Assembly (NCBI GenBank): GCA_002005505.1
Contig: KV908382.1
Coordinates: 62,501 to 126,500 of the forward strand
Reading direction: 5' to 3'
DNA: 64,000 bases
Source of the DNA: Botryococcus braunii
Lineage: Eukaryota; Chlorophyta; Trebouxiophyceae
Shown: one piece after another, positions 9,883-22,080 of the stretch
How positions within the stretch are numbered: position 1 is the stretch's first letter
Layout: every line of letters starts with the position of its first letter
Notes under the pieces: generated by a model
What the model saw: the letters and a program-made list of their open reading frames with translations, nothing else
Database searches by the model: none
What the model was told of the DNA's origin: nothing
Program-made: the position numbers and the translations under genes

Positions 9883-9987
9883 ACGCGAGTTTTTATAGAA
9901 TAACCTATCCCTAAAGGTTACCTTACGACGGTTTTGCCGTCGCTGGAGCCATGGATCACCTAAACTAGCCTGTTTGATACGGTCCAG

Positions 9988-11300
9988 TCACACGCCCTCC
10001 TCTCCGGGATGCGAGGGTAGGGTGATAGCCCCTGCAGTGACTCCAACCCCCATCGCCCCGGCAGTCCTTTTAGCATGTGCGGGCCCCATAAAATCAGGGT
10101 GACGCGAGAGTGGGTTGGCAGGGTTTTGTCGACCTGGTGCCCAGACCCACTCCATGCTAAAATTTTGCAAGAACTCGGCCCACCGCGCCCGTCGAAATGT
10201 TAGTGAGGACTGTTCCTGTAAGAAACTATTTGACTTATGGTCTGTAATGACCTTAAAGGACTTTCCTAACAAGTAACACCGCCACTCCTTTAAAGCATAC
10301 ATGACCCCGGCCAACTCTTTCTCGGTTGTAGAGTAGTTTCTCTCCGCATCATTTAATTTTTTGCTGAAATATGCTACCGGCCTATCATTCTGCAGTAAGA
10401 TTGCCCCTACCCCTACATCAATGGCATCGGAAATGACCTTGAGCTCAAAGGCCTTGGTCATATCCGGCAACACTAACACAGGTGCGGAGGTTAGAGCGTC
10501 CGTAATTCGTTGAAATGCACGTTGTTCTACCTCCCCCCATGCCCAAGGGCGTTTGGTACTCGTCAAGGATGTCAAAGGTGCTGCAATGATACTGTAACGC
10601 GCGATAAACTTACGAAAATAATTGGCCAATCCGAGAAACTGCCTTACGTGCTGTACGCTAGAAGGCGTGGGCCATTTATTAAATACCTCGATCTTCTCTG
10701 GATCAGGTTTAAGCCCATCCTTCCCCACAAAACGTCCTAATTATTTAAGTTCGTGTGTGAGAAAGTTACATTTAGACAACTTAGCATACAACTGATGTTC
10801 CCTTAAGCGGTCTAGCACCCGCTTGAGGTGGTGCATATGGTCCTCTGAAGTTTTACTGTGTACTAACAAGTCATCAAGATATACAACAACAAATCCTTCT
10901 CGGACAAAGTCATGAAAGACAGTTTCATTAAACGCTGGAATGTTGCTGGGGCATTAGTGAGCCCAAATGGTAAAACTAAAAATTCATAAGAACCAAAGGG
11001 AGTCCGGAAAGCTGTCTTCGGTATATCGGAATCCAAATGCTAACTTGGTGGTATATACCTAGAACTTGAAGGTATATACTTGTCTGGATATATCCAAACA
11101 AGAGTTCGAAAGAAGAGAAAGGTTTTGCACCTTGAAATTTGTCAAGCAGGTCGTCTATCCTAGGCAAGGGATATTTATCTTTGACAGTCAAGTTGTTGAT
11201 GGCCCTATAGTCTATAACCATCCGGAATGTATCTTCGAAGGAATTCTTTCTTTCGTACAAACAGGATGGGACTGCCATAAGGTGAAGCACTTGGCCTTAT
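9988..11300 (-). pseudogene. Gypsy RT and RNase H
   Basis: The RT fingers and palm are readable in pieces: FRMVIDYRAINNLTVKDKYPLPRIDDLLDK near 11200 and YLDDLL near 10870. The connection domain FLGLANYFRKFI and a gypsy RNase H domain (PVAYFSKKLNDAERNYSTTEKELAGV...VITDHKS) lie in the open frame 10728-9988. Frameshifts separate 11290-10976 from what follows, and a stop lies near 10740. The RNase H part is the best preserved. Its neighbours are protease upstream and integrase downstream. Confidence 0.85.
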
Positions 11301-12122
11301 CAAACCTTGCTGAAGCAATTCTTCCACCTGCTTTTTACATTCTTCTATTTCAAGATGAGAAAGACGATACGTTGGCCTACAAGGGGGTCTGTGTCCCGGG
11401 TCCATTGGAATAGTGTGCGAGACTTGCCGCACGGGCGGCAAGCTCGGCAATTTAGTAGGAAACCTATCCACATACTCCATCAATAAATCTTTTAGAGCAT
11501 CGGATTTTTCCAGCAACTCTATGACACGACGGGAGTTTTCATTTAATTGGCCTTCGGAACCCAACAAGTCCTCTTCCCAAGGGTTCAACTGTTCTGAAGC
11601 CATGGCGGCTGCAGAAAATATCTTTTGCACCTCTGGGGTCATTTCATTCAATGTAACAGTAGTAGTACCTTCTTTTGAATCCCCGGTGCTTGTTCCCACA
11701 AGTCCCCAGAATGCTTGCGCACCCTTACGCAAGTACCGGCAAGCTGTCACCGCACCTACCACCTTTGGCGGTCCTCTCCGCTGATTTCCCCAGTAGTGAG
11801 TAGGTGTGTTGGACAGACTGACATAGTTGTGTTTTGCTCGGAGGTAACACATGTTATTCCCATAGTTTAAAATTACCCCCCGAGCCCGTAGAAAATCTTG
11901 CCCCAAAATAACATCTACCCCATCCAAAAGGGTATCGCATACGATGAATTTTCTTTGGTCGGTAATGTGGGAGGCTAAGTGTATTCTTAACCGAGCCCTG
12001 CCCGCTGACTTCATCAGTTGACCATCTGCCAACTGAATGTTGACACTTTCAGTACTCGGCCTGATTCCCAATGTATTTAAGAAAGAAGCTCTAACAAAAG
12101 AGTGGGTTGCTCCGGAGTCCAT
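11205..12122 (-). pseudogene. Gypsy protease and RT N-terminus
   Basis: This 305-codon frame starts at the protease active site MDSGATHSFV. It contains the flap-side motif GVDVILGQDFLRARG typical of gypsy aspartic proteases. It ends with the RT N-terminus (YRLSHLEIEECKKQVEELL...IRPSASPYGSPILFV). A frameshift at its end shifts RT into the next frame. The Met at 12122 is internal to a polyprotein and not a true start. The stretch between here and gag (12123-12562) shows no further domain. Confidence 0.88.
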
Positions 12123-12562
12123 AAGAGCAGTACCCCATACCCCACTTACATTAAGTTAAAAATTATGTGTAAACTTCTGTTACCAAAAGCCTGTGCAAAG
12201 CTTATGTTATACTTGGGGGCAGCATAAAATTTGTGAAAGAGTAGGGAGTATTTCTATCTTTCTTACCCTGCCCAACTAATTTCATTCCCTTGGTGAGAGA
12301 GTAAACACTATGAACTTTTTCCCCTATTAAGAAACACTCCGATAAGTGTGGGTTTTTCATTTGTGCCTCTAAAAAGGACCCTAACACTTCTGCTTTTCCA
12401 GGGGATACAATCACAAAGGAAGGTCTAGAAGTGCCATCTTCAAAGCACTACATCTCCTTCCTCTTGTGTAAATCGACAATGAAGCAAAGTTTCAAGTGTT
12501 TTCTGTTGTTCGGAATAAAATTTGTCGAGACGAGTAAAATTTGGGGAATGTGGGTTTGCCAT

Positions 12563-13874
12563 TTAATATCTCCCCCTTCCCCTTCTTCCTCCTCCTCCTC
12601 TGCCTCTGCCCCTGCCTCTGCCCCAGCCCCATCCTCTGCCCCTGCCCCTGCCTTGTCCATATCCCTGCACCATCCCTGCCCCTGCTGGCAGAGCCTGTGG
12701 GGCAGGAAGACCATGAATGGCCCCCCTACCCCTCCCCTGTGTCATGTAAATGTGTGGGGGGACTCTGTTCTCCACCGCACACTGCTGTAAGCATAACTCA
12801 ATTGTGAGTTGATCAAACTGAGTGAGGGGAATATTGTTCTGAAGTTTCCTAAAGGGGCACATGTGGAATTCATGACCCCTACAATGGCAAGCATGGCAAC
12901 GCCTATCTGGGGGGATTGCTACCCGAGTATCAACTCGGAGATGTGGAGCCGCACCATCCCTTCTTTGTGGATACGGGACGTATGGTTGAGCCCCTCCCCA
13001 AGCTTGTCCAGCTGCCAGTCCAGCCATACCAGCCACTCCAGCTTGCTCCTGAAGCGCTGGTGGATGAAACAATAATGGCTGCTGCCATTCCCACTGTCCC
13101 AGTCCTTGCCCTTGTCGTTGGGGTGGTTGCAAAGCAGCTGCTTGCCCACTCGGGGCCCCCATCCTGGTCCTTTTGAAGTGTCTCTGCCCTCCCCCCATGG
13201 CAGCCTCATACTTTGTTAGAGCATTGATCAGTAAATCTAAATCATCATAGGGTAAACCAGTGCCCGGATCAATAATTGCTTTGTCCTGCAGTTCCTCGCG
13301 TAAGTCTTTTTTAAAGCGATGCAACTTTTCTCCCATGGACAAAGTTTCATGTGCTTCAACTTCTCCAAACAAAGTAGTGATTCTTTCCACGTATTTTGAC
13401 AAAGGCTCATTGCCTTGATACACAATATCAAGTTTATTACGGGCTGTAGTGCACTCTATCTTGGCTATCATACACACTTTGCATCAATTCGTTCATAATG
13501 TCTAACGTCACCTCTTCATTAGGATTTGCTCGTTCAAATGCAGCTCGTTTTGATAGCCAGACCTTTCTAGGAAGTTTCCCTAAGCACCTGTATGCATAAT
13601 CCACTCGCAAAGCTTGTGGCACCTTCGTTAGTACGCAATAGGAGCGGACATCAGCCATAAATTGCTGCTAGTCATCTTTTCGACCTCCAAACTTTTCTTG
13701 TAAGTGCGCCCTAATTGCAACGGGACGAACCTCTGCTTCTCCTTCTCGTTCTTGTTGTCGCTCTTGCTCGCGATGGAGCAGATCGTCAAGTTGGCCTCGC
13801 AGGGCGTCCATGCGCTCGTTGAGAGCGGCATTATCCGCCTGTATAGCTGCCATTATTTGATTTCGATTAGCCAT
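12563..13874 (-). pseudogene. Gypsy gag with CCHC knuckle and RG-rich tail
   Basis: The start MANRNQIMAA at 13874 is chosen because the upstream in-frame Met (14021) precedes low-complexity leader sequence. A coiled-coil-like Gln/Glu-rich segment is followed by an in-frame stop near 13668, then by the capsid region in two frames (13658-13437 and 13477-12563). A CCHC knuckle, CHACHCRGHEFHMCP, lies near 12860. The C-terminus is an Arg/Gly-rich stretch (GRGRGRGWGWGRGRGR), a possible RNA-binding tail. One stop and one frameshift make it non-functional. Confidence 0.82.
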
Positions 13875-14066
13875 TTTTACTGCCCGAGCAAAAGAAAGAG
13901 ATCGAGTTAAACCAGGCGGAGGCCCCAACGGGGCGCCGAGTGAAACCCGCGCTAACGCACCACAGATACCGCAAAGCTCTTCTTCAAATGATGTATAACT
14001 ATTATTGGAACTACTATACACACTCTCCGTGGCCGGAGAGGGGCCTAGCCCCTCGCCGATACCAGA

Positions 14067-14308
14067 TGTTGGAGAGGATCCGTCGGAAGAGTTTAGGAAA
14101 GAAACGCAAGATTGTTACAAAGGAGCAACCGCCCAGACCACCATCCACGTCCAAGTCCCTTTCCCATAATATAAGGCTATATTCTAGTCTAAATCTAGTT
14201 AATATATTACTCCCTCACACCCGCTACTCCACGGTGCTTCGTCCCATAAGGTCGCGTCACACCGCGTCAGAGACTCGGCGGTACGACTGTACCGGAATCC
14301 CTCTAACA
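14067..14308 (-). repeat. 5' LTR of chromovirus
   Basis: This is the partner of 7776-8017 and is next to the primer-binding site TGGTATCGGCGA on the minus strand. The target duplication agaat follows at 14309. Confidence 0.92.
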
Positions 14309-15641
14309 AGAATGGGACACCCAGGGGAACCATGGATGCGGCGCCTGAGCAATGAACAGTTGGTCACTGGAATTGATACTTCTCTGTCACCATGTGAAAG
14401 ATGCCCCAAATATTGTGAAGCTTGCATTGAGGGAAAGCATTCTCGCCCTCCTTTGGAGAAAGTTCCAGGCCTGCAGTGAACCCTCTTGACAGAGTGCATA
14501 TTGACACAGTGGGCCCCATTTCCCCCGTTGCCATCACAGGCGAGCGATATTGGGTGACTGTGGCAGATGAGGCATCTGGCTGGAAAGCAGTCCTGCCTGT
14601 GAAATCAAAAGACGTCATTGGATCTGTGGTAATGGACCTTATATTGTTCTGGCAGTCTGTCAAGTGCATTCGTTGCGATCGAGGCACAGAGTTTATCAAT
14701 TCCAGTTTCAAGGAATTTTGTGCCTCTCAGGGAACAAATTGGAGATGTCTGCTCCATGCACTCCGCAACAGAATGGGATAGCAGAGCGAGCCAACAGGAC
14801 CCTGAAGGAGCGTACCAGACCCCTTCTCAACTTTGCTGCGGCCAGTCCAGTGATGCGGAAAGAAGCCCTGGAAACGGCATGCACCCTCCCTGAATATGGG
14901 ACCCAGTACAGGCAGGCCTCTCACACCCTTCGAAATGTTTATGGGCTATAAACTAGATGTCTCCCTCTTGCGCACATGGGGATGTCTGGCATTTGTCCAT
15001 GTCCCTGATCAGCAGAGGGGTGTTCGCCCAAGGCAGTACCGGGAATGTTCATAGGATATTCCCCGGTTTCTAAAGCATTTCATATTTATCTGGGAGGAGG
15101 TGTCTGGCGAGAAAGCAGAGATGTAAAATTTGTGGAGCACATTCGTGGGGCACCTCGTGTGGGAGTGAATGCTGCCCCTGAGCAACCACAGAATTTCTCA
15201 TATCCAGAGGGGTTAGATCATCAGCAGCAAATCTATGAATTCCCAGCAGACAATCCACGGATAAGTTTCAGGAATGAAGCTACCAGCCTTCCCGTGTCCA
15301 GCAACAGTACTGACAGCGCCTTCCCAGAACCCCTTGACGAGGTTGCAACCGAGCCTGGCTGTCAGGGGAAGAACCGCCCCACGGAGACAACCACCGAACA
15401 ATCCTCTGGACCCCCGGAGAAACCGCCACCTCCGGATCTGGACATGTCTGGCATGATGGAATCACTCCGCCACCTGGGAAGAGGTAGTAAGGACCGTGGA
15501 CAACATCGGCCCCTTTTGGAGCGTGCACAGCAGTCCCTCCGAACCAGTCAACCGGCTGGGAAAGACAAGCGGCCAGACTGTCAAACTCGATCTCAACGCT
15601 ACGAACAGCGAACTGCCACACGTGAACTCCTGCTGGCATAG
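14309..15641 (+). pseudogene. Copia integrase, family A
   Basis: After the chromovirus the copia frame resumes with the pre-integrase zinc motif region (GHPGEPWM...CPKYCEACIEGKHSRPP). The catalytic triad is present: first Asp in VHIDTVGP (near 14497), second in IRCDRGTEF (near 14675), and Glu in NGIAERANRTL (near 14790). Several frameshifts separate these pieces. The C-terminal integrase region (MFIGYSPVSKAFHIYL...VWRESRDVKFVEH) is open from 15045 to 15641 and leads into a low-complexity acidic and proline-rich linker. Confidence 0.82.
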
Positions 15642-16339
<698 letters not shown>

Positions 16340-18214
16340 GTGAATCGGAAGCTTGGACAATGTGCAGGAACACCAAATTACAAGAGCTTTCCGAGAGGTA
16401 CCTGTGTGTGGGAGGATGATGTAAGCGTGGGGAGCAGCAAGCTTGAAAAGGCAAACTGCGAGTCAAAGAGAGAGAGAAAACAAAGGAGAAATCCAGAGGC
16501 AGTTCAGGCTGCTCCCGTGTGTAGTGCGGCGAAGGTCAGTGGAAGAGTAGTGAGTGCTGGAGAGACTGAGAGCAACTCTACTGAGAAAAAGGGAGAAAAG
16601 GGGAAGCACAGTGGAGTTCGATTTAGCAAGATTAGCGTGCCCTCTAGTTTGAAAAAAGAACAGCAGTCCCCACAGTGGGAATACTGGAAGGCTGCTATGC
16701 AAGAGGAGCAGGATTCATTGGATGCTCACGAGGTTATGGAGTATGTTCTTAGACCCCGAGGACATAAAGTTATTCCAGTTCACTGGATATTCGCAGTGAA
16801 GATGGATGCCCATGGCAATGTCATCCGATTTAAGGCCAGGCTGGTTGCTAAGGGATGTAGACAAATCCCTGGAGTGGATGTCATGGAAGTGTTTGCTCCA
16901 ACAAGCAGCTATGGATCCAGAAGGGCACTGCTTTCAGTTGCTGCAAAAGAGGGTTTTGAAATCCACCAGGTGGATGTCAAGACTGCTTTCCTGAATGGTG
17001 AGTTAGAAGAAGAGGTGTATGTCACACAAGCACATGGGTTTGAAAATGGAGATGGCAACATTGTCTGCCGCTTGAAGAAGGCATTGTATGGCCTGAAACA
17101 AGCACCGAGAGCCTGGCATAAAACCCTCATTGAGAAGCTTCACACCATGGGCTATGAGGTCTGCAAGAGTGATGCTAGTGTCTACGTGAAGTGTTCAGTA
17201 GATGGAGGGAAGTCATTTGTGTTGATCTATGTTGATGATTTGTTGATTGTTTCAAAAGGCATGGGAGAGGTTGAGAGAGTGAAGGGGCTTCTCAAGCAAG
17301 AATTCACTATCCATGATCTGGGAGAGGTGAAGGATTTCCTGGGCTGCCAAGTGATGAGAGATAGGGACAAAGGGCTCATTTCATTGAGCTACATCCCCAA
17401 GATTGATGCCTTGGTAGAAAAATTTGGTTTGGATCTGGAGTCATTGGGACCTAGCACCCCAATGACTAAAGATTTTGTTGCCACTCAGAGGCCTATGTCT
17501 AAGGACAGCAGTGACAGTATTGGGGCTGGGAGCATTCTGCCTCCTGGTCACCGGTATTGTGAGTTGGTTGGGTCACTGTTGTATATCGCCAATACCACCA
17601 GGCCTGATATAGCTCAGGCAGTTGGTGTGCTCTCTCGTTATAGAATAAGTCCCACTACAGCACACTGGAATGAAGCCATCGGGGTGCTGAAGTATTTGAA
17701 GGGAACGAGAGGTCTAGTTCTGGTCCTGGGAGGCAAGGATACAGAATTAGAAGAGTTCGTTGATGCAGATTATGGAGGAGATCAGGATCATCGCTTCTCT
17801 ACTACAGGTTACGTAATTCGAGTGTTTGGAGGAGCCGTAGTTTGGGGGAGCAAGAAGCAATCAGCAGTTGCCACCTCCACTGTGGAGGCTGAGTTTATGG
17901 CGGCAAGTGCAGCTGTCAAGGAGGCCAATTGGATGAAAGGCTTCCTGGAGGAAATCGGAAATTCCCCATGGAATGTCAAGATTCACTGTGATAATCAGGG
18001 ATGCATCAATCATCTCAGAAATCCAGTGTTTTCCAAGCACACCAAGCACATTGCAATCAGCTTCCACTTTGCCAGAGAAGCTATTGCATTGGGTCAAGTT
18101 GACGTTAGGTATGTCCCCTCAGCCAGAAATGTGGCGGACATTTCTACCAAGCCTCTGATAAGGCAGGTATTCCAGGGACATCGTGAGTCTCTAGGTCTGG
18201 CCAAGTTTTTGTGA
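16340..18214 (+). CDS. Copia reverse transcriptase and RNase H, family A
   Basis: A 624-codon open frame forms the C-terminal part of pol. The RT copies element RNA into DNA, and its domain spans roughly residues 115-380: RFKARLVAKG, VDVKTAFLNGELEEEVYV, YGLKQAPRAWH, and the catalytic YVDD in LIYVDDLLIVS. RNase H follows with its acidic residues in FVDADYGGDQDH, TVEAEFMAAS, IHCDNQGCINH and NVADISTKPL. The stop overlaps the start of the polypurine tract before the 3' LTR. The Met at 16340 is not a true start: the protein would be released from a polyprotein. It is the best preserved gene of the element, while upstream gag, protease and integrase are broken. Confidence 0.92.
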   Translation: MNRKLGQCAGTPNYKSFPRGTCVWEDDVSVGSSKLEKANCESKRERKQRRNPEAVQAAPVCSAAKVSGRVVSAGETESNSTEKKGEKGKHSGVRFSKISVPSSLKKEQQSPQWEYWKAAMQEEQDSLDAHEVMEYVLRPRGHKVIPVHWIFAVKMDAHGNVIRFKARLVAKGCRQIPGVDVMEVFAPTSSYGSRRALLSVAAKEGFEIHQVDVKTAFLNGELEEEVYVTQAHGFENGDGNIVCRLKKALYGLKQAPRAWHKTLIEKLHTMGYEVCKSDASVYVKCSVDGGKSFVLIYVDDLLIVSKGMGEVERVKGLLKQEFTIHDLGEVKDFLGCQVMRDRDKGLISLSYIPKIDALVEKFGLDLESLGPSTPMTKDFVATQRPMSKDSSDSIGAGSILPPGHRYCELVGSLLYIANTTRPDIAQAVGVLSRYRISPTTAHWNEAIGVLKYLKGTRGLVLVLGGKDTELEEFVDADYGGDQDHRFSTTGYVIRVFGGAVVWGSKKQSAVATSTVEAEFMAASAAVKEANWMKGFLEEIGNSPWNVKIHCDNQGCINHLRNPVFSKHTKHIAISFHFAREAIALGQVDVRYVPSARNVADISTKPLIRQVFQGHRESLGLAKFL

Positions 18215-18215
18215 G

Positions 18216-18232
18216 GAAAAGGCAAGGGGAAG
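18216..18232 (+). other. Polypurine tract of family A
   Basis: The purine-rich ggaaaaggcaaggggaag stands directly before the 3' LTR and would prime plus-strand DNA. Family C has the same tract (ggcaaggagaag). Confidence 0.8.
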
Positions 18233-18975
18233 TGTTATATTGGTGAGACGAATTTGTGCCTTTCCCTCAGGAGAGTAATAGTGGCCAAATCTGATCAGAA
18301 TGACAAGATGGAAAAATTAGGAGAATGAGTAATTAATGGCAGAACTTAGAAGTTCTGCCAAGGTCAATCTAGACTGATTCCACTTAGGTAGAGGGAATGA
18401 GGTAATTTGACACGGTTTTGCTAGGAGAATATATGTCGCCGGCTCGCAAGGCTGAGGCGCTTGATTGGGACTATAAAGGCACTCCGGGAGCTTATCTCTT
18501 GACAGTTGCCTATCACTTGACAGTTGCCTACCAAGTGCACATACACAGTCGGCCATGCTTGTTTATCGACACACAACAAGAGTGTCGCCGAGCTAAACAC
18601 CCTTCGTGCCGGGTCATACAGGTAACGTGATGTTGCAGCACCAGATGCACACGAACAATTGGTTAGGAAGAGGTCTAGATAATGTTATTAGAATAGTGCT
18701 AATGTTTTGACTCATCGAACAGCGGTAATGCAGACTATCGGTAGATATGTAGAGGTTTTAGTTTGAATTACTGAGTGATGAGAGAAAGCAATAAGCATTG
18801 TAATGACTTGATTGGGACTATAAAGGCACTCCGTGTGTTTATCTCTTGACAGTTGCCTATCAAGTGCACATACACAGTCGGCCCTGCTTGTTTATCGACA
18901 CACAACAAGAGTGCCGCCGAGCTAAACACCCTTCGTGCCGGGTCATACAGGAATCGCCAAGCACATAAGTTTACA
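18233..18975 (+). repeat. 3' LTR, copia family A
   Basis: This is the partner of 4888-5612, with both leader units and the CAG|GTAACG junction (at about 18620). The first unit carries an extra short duplication. The target duplication cttat follows at 18976-18980. Confidence 0.9.
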
Positions 18976-18980
18976 CTTAT

Positions 18981-19091
18981 GCTATCACGCAAACTCTTAT
19001 GCAATTCCTACCCAAACCAAGTTACCTGTATGGCGCCGGACACGAAGGGTGCTTAATCGGTGTTACTCCTGGTGTGTGTGTGTTTGTGTGT

Positions 19092-19185
<94 letters not shown>

Positions 19186-19475
19186 CAGACCATAACACAT
19201 ATCAATTAAGGAATGATTGGCAAAAGTACAGACAAGCACCCGGAGTGCTCTTATGGTTCCAACCAAGTGCCTTGCCTCATATGCCTGCACCATATGAGGC
19301 TTTCCTAGCAGAACGTGGCAAGTTACCGCATTACCCCTATCGAGTCAAATTTGTCTCCATTGTTGGGCACAACTCTGAGTTCTGCCATCAATTACTTCCG
19401 GCTCATTGTTCTCAATCATAGGGCCATAATTACTCTTCTGAGGGAAAGGCACGAATATTCTCATATCACATAACA
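18981..19475 (-). repeat. Family C LTR on minus strand, inner part
   Basis: This continues the LTR split by copia A. It holds the first leader unit (gttacctgtatggcgcc on the plus strand is the reversed CAG|GTAAC junction) and the U3 region. A (TG)n tract has expanded inside the leader unit. It ends at 19475, followed by the reversed polypurine tract cttccccttgcc. Confidence 0.85.
19072..19183. repeat. (TG)n microsatellite inside an LTR
   Basis: About 112 bp of TG repeats, expanded from the short tgtgtgtgta run present at the same place in other family C LTR copies. Confidence 0.95.
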
Positions 19476-19892
19476 CTTCCCCTTGCCTTTACCTCACACA
19501 AACCTGGCCAAAAGTAGAGAATCACGATGTCCTTGGAACACTTGTCTAGTCAAGGGTTTCGTAAAGATGTCTGCCACATTTCTTGCAGATGCGATGTACC
19601 TAATATCTACCTGCCCTTTTGCAATAGCTTCTCGTGCAAAGTGGAAGCTAACTGCAATGTGCTTAGTATGCTTGGAATACACTGGATTCCTGAGATGATT
19701 AATGCATCCTTGATTATCACAATGAACTTTGACAATCCAAGGTGAGACACCAATTTCCTCCAAGCACCTCTCAGCCAATTTGCTTCCTTCACAGCTGTGC
19801 TGGCACCCATAAATTCAGCTTCAACCGTTGATGTGGCAACGGCAGACTGCTTCTTGCTCCCCCACACGACTACACCTCCAAATACTGAAAGG
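19476..19892 (-). pseudogene. Copia family C RNase H fragment
   Basis: On the minus strand the RNase H motifs VVVWGSKKQSAVATS, VEAEFMGAS, VHCDNQGCINH and NVADIFTKPLTR are readable. They lie in two frames joined by a frameshift near 19750. The fragment is cut at about 19892, where R2 begins, so the RT and everything before it are missing. Confidence 0.85.
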
Positions 19893-20382
19893 ACCGAGTA
19901 CTGCTCGCGAAAAGGGCCAGCTTCAGCCCCGGCCTTTGGCGGTACGTGAAGGTGGCGTGAGTCGCAATTGGGCATAATGGTGGTGGTGGCCTGCCCTGGT
20001 TTGGTGGAGCAAACACGATTGTGATACGAGTTGGAGTTACAAATGTCTTTAATTCCAAAGAAATACGATGTACAGTTACAAATGCCTTCACCACATTATA
20101 ATACGTTGGTGGTGATGGTGGGAGTAGAGCCCGGACGACACGGACGACAAGGTTGTAAATAGGAGTTGGAATTACGTTGCGAACTTGAGGGGCCTTGTGA
20201 GCACAGGGAACTTTGACTGAAGGGAATGGATGTCCTCTGCTATTATCCTTGAGACGTAGTCTGGAACGGCGTTTCGCAGCACACGTAATAGATGAGGGGA
20301 CAGAACTTCCAGAGGTATTCCCTACAAGGGTTTGAGGCCATGGTTGAGCTTGTGAGCATGTCGGAGTGACAACATGTCCCAT
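19870..20382 (-). CDS. Unrecognised 170-codon ORF in R2
   Basis: The frame starts MGHVVTPTCSQ. It contains a basic segment (CAAKRRSRLRLKDNSRGHPFP) and a proline-rich stretch (PPSPPT, PPNQGRPPPPLCP). Its last codons run into the copia fragment, so the true C-terminus is lost. The R1 counterpart (3839-4120 plus the frame at 4127-4339) is broken by a stop. I recognise no domain and it may be non-coding. Confidence 0.25.
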   Translation of the reverse strand: MGHVVTPTCSQAQPWPQTLVGNTSGSSVPSSITCAAKRRSRLRLKDNSRGHPFPSVKVPCAHKAPQVRNVIPTPIYNLVVRVVRALLPPSPPTYYNVVKAFVTVHRISLELKTFVTPTRITIVFAPPNQGRPPPPLCPIATHATFTYRQRPGLKLALFASSTRSFQYLEV

Positions 20383-22052
20383 GCATCTCGAGCAAGGCGA
20401 GCTAGAGGAGCTTTGCTAGCATGGGAACTCTGACATTAGGGAATGGATGCCCTCTCTTACTGTCCATGAGAGGTCGCCGGGAAAGGTGTCTAGCAGCTGA
20501 GCTATTCTCACAAAAGTTGGCGGTCGAGGGCATGGAGGGACATGGGAGGATGTTGGAGAGACACCTTGAAAGATATACCACACCTTCCATGATCATGAGG
20601 CACATTTATGATATGAATCATGTTTCGCTTGACGCGACTTCAGAGCAAAGACAGTACCTTTCGAAGCTACAAAAAGAGGGCAGGCAAAACGCCAGCTGCA
20701 AACAACCACATAAGATGAAATATTGATTTCGTATGCTTTAACGATTGCATCCAAGAGTGGTGCAAAGGTATTTCCGCAAAGGCAACGATGCACGCTGGAT
20801 GGATCCTAGAAGATGTGAATACACACACTCTCCAAACCGCGCCTCAAAATCTCGAGTATGCTGCTCTAGCTTCTGCTGGTTTCGAGCAGACAAACTGCTG
20901 GGTGTGATATTCACTCCACTACTCTGGGGTTCCATGGAGTAAAGGAGCACCCATATTAGCACCACCATTGACCGCTTATCGGAGACGTGACAACTAAGGC
21001 CGAGATCACATACATGCGGTTCCGAAGTTTCAGTCAACTTAAGTCAAGTTAACAGTCCCACGAAGAAAGCATCAGCATATCGAGTTCCTTTGACATATCA
21101 TATCGGAAATAACAATAGTTGCAAGACACAATAAGCGATTTGAAACAAAGAGAGGAAGTTTGAAAGGCCTCCCGTGGGGATTTAGAATGGGGCCAAGCTT
21201 TTTGTTGCTCTTCTTTGGAGGTTGCACTGAGAAGGAGTCCCTTCGGAAGCATCCGTTGCAAGCTGCAGTACCCGGGGTACTGTACCCCTTTCACGTACGA
21301 ATGTACCGCTGAGCTCTCGGCGCTCCTCAAGTCTCGAGCTCTCACTGAGCAAATGGAGCGCTGACAGCCTCTCAGCGCTCCATTTCCGGATTTGTACTTA
21401 GAAAAAGTTTTAAGTGTGCATGACCCGGCACACGCGGAGACGAGATTACGTAAGCATCACCAGTACTCCCCATGGCCCCCATACCTACACGAAGGGCCTT
21501 GGCCTCCACCCAGCATAACCAAGCCCTTGAAGAAAATCACAGACAGACCAATGTGCATACAATTAGTTCCTGGTTGGTGGCGGGCGACCCCGTCATCCGG
21601 ATAGATCCACAGCATCCCCAGCAACCTGTGGATGTACACGGAAACAGGGACGTGGTGTAGAAGTGAAGGTTTTATTACCTAACAGGGGGATGCTTACACT
21701 CGAATATGAGTGAGTACACGTTTGAAATAGTGAAAGCTGTTATTGGAACATGCCTAGGGGGTCTGCACCGTACCTGTGTCTATAGGTTTGGGTGGGAATT
21801 CTGATTGCAGATGTGATCAGTATCTGAACCAGAAATCCCGTGTACGTGGATGCAAGTCAATAGCGTGTTTGTGTGTCTTGGCAATACCCTCTGTATGCAT
21901 GCATGGGTATGTAAGTGGTCAGTCAAAGGAGCTTTTGGCAATATGCATGGGCCACAATAACTGTACTGCTGAGCTCTCAGCGCTCGAATCCTGCTCTCTC
22001 GTGCGATTTTGATCTGGCGTATATAGCCCGGCGGGGCCGGGGCAAAAAAAAC
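19893..22052. repeat. Dispersed repeat R2 (inverted partner of R1)
   Basis: About 19893-21405 is the inverted copy of R1 2841-4330. About 21415-21660 matches R1 4340-4576 in direct orientation. About 21955-22052 is the inverted copy of 2328-2440. About 21661-21954 has no partner in the window. The rearranged order shows that R1 and R2 are not a simple inverted duplication. Confidence 0.7.
20421..20726 (+). CDS. Unrecognised 101-codon ORF in R2
   Basis: This is the counterpart of the minus-strand ORF at 3497-3757 in R1. Both keep GMEGHGRMLERHL, TTPSMIMRHIYD and a charged C-terminus. A neighbouring antisense frame is also open, so coding status is uncertain. No family recognised. Confidence 0.25.
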   Translation: MGTLTLGNGCPLLLSMRGRRERCLAAELFSQKLAVEGMEGHGRMLERHLERYTTPSMIMRHIYDMNHVSLDATSEQRQYLSKLQKEGRQNASCKQPHKMKY

Positions 22053-22080
22053 CTGTGTGTGTAGCGGACCGTAACACATA
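22053..22080 (-). repeat. Family C LTR fragment left of the Tc1-like insertion
   Basis: The sequence tgtgtgtgtagcggaccgtaacacata belongs to the reversed leader unit of a family C LTR. The LTR continues as tatgagtcaagg at 56810, so everything between was inserted with a TA duplication (22079-22080 and 56810-56811). Confidence 0.75.

Larger units (their letters stand above)
7776..14308 (-). mobile_element. Ty3/gypsy chromovirus nested in copia A
   Basis: A complete 6533 bp element on the minus strand has two 242 bp LTRs (7776-8017 and 14067-14308) and a 5 bp target duplication agaat (7771-7775 and 14309-14313). On the minus strand the order is gag, protease, RT, RNase H, integrase, chromodomain, which defines a chromovirus. 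The PBS beside the right LTR reads TGGTATCGGCGA (about 14052-14063, minus), and a polypurine tract (aagagggggatgg) lies beside the left LTR. Gag, RT and integrase each have at least one frameshift or stop. Confidence 0.93.
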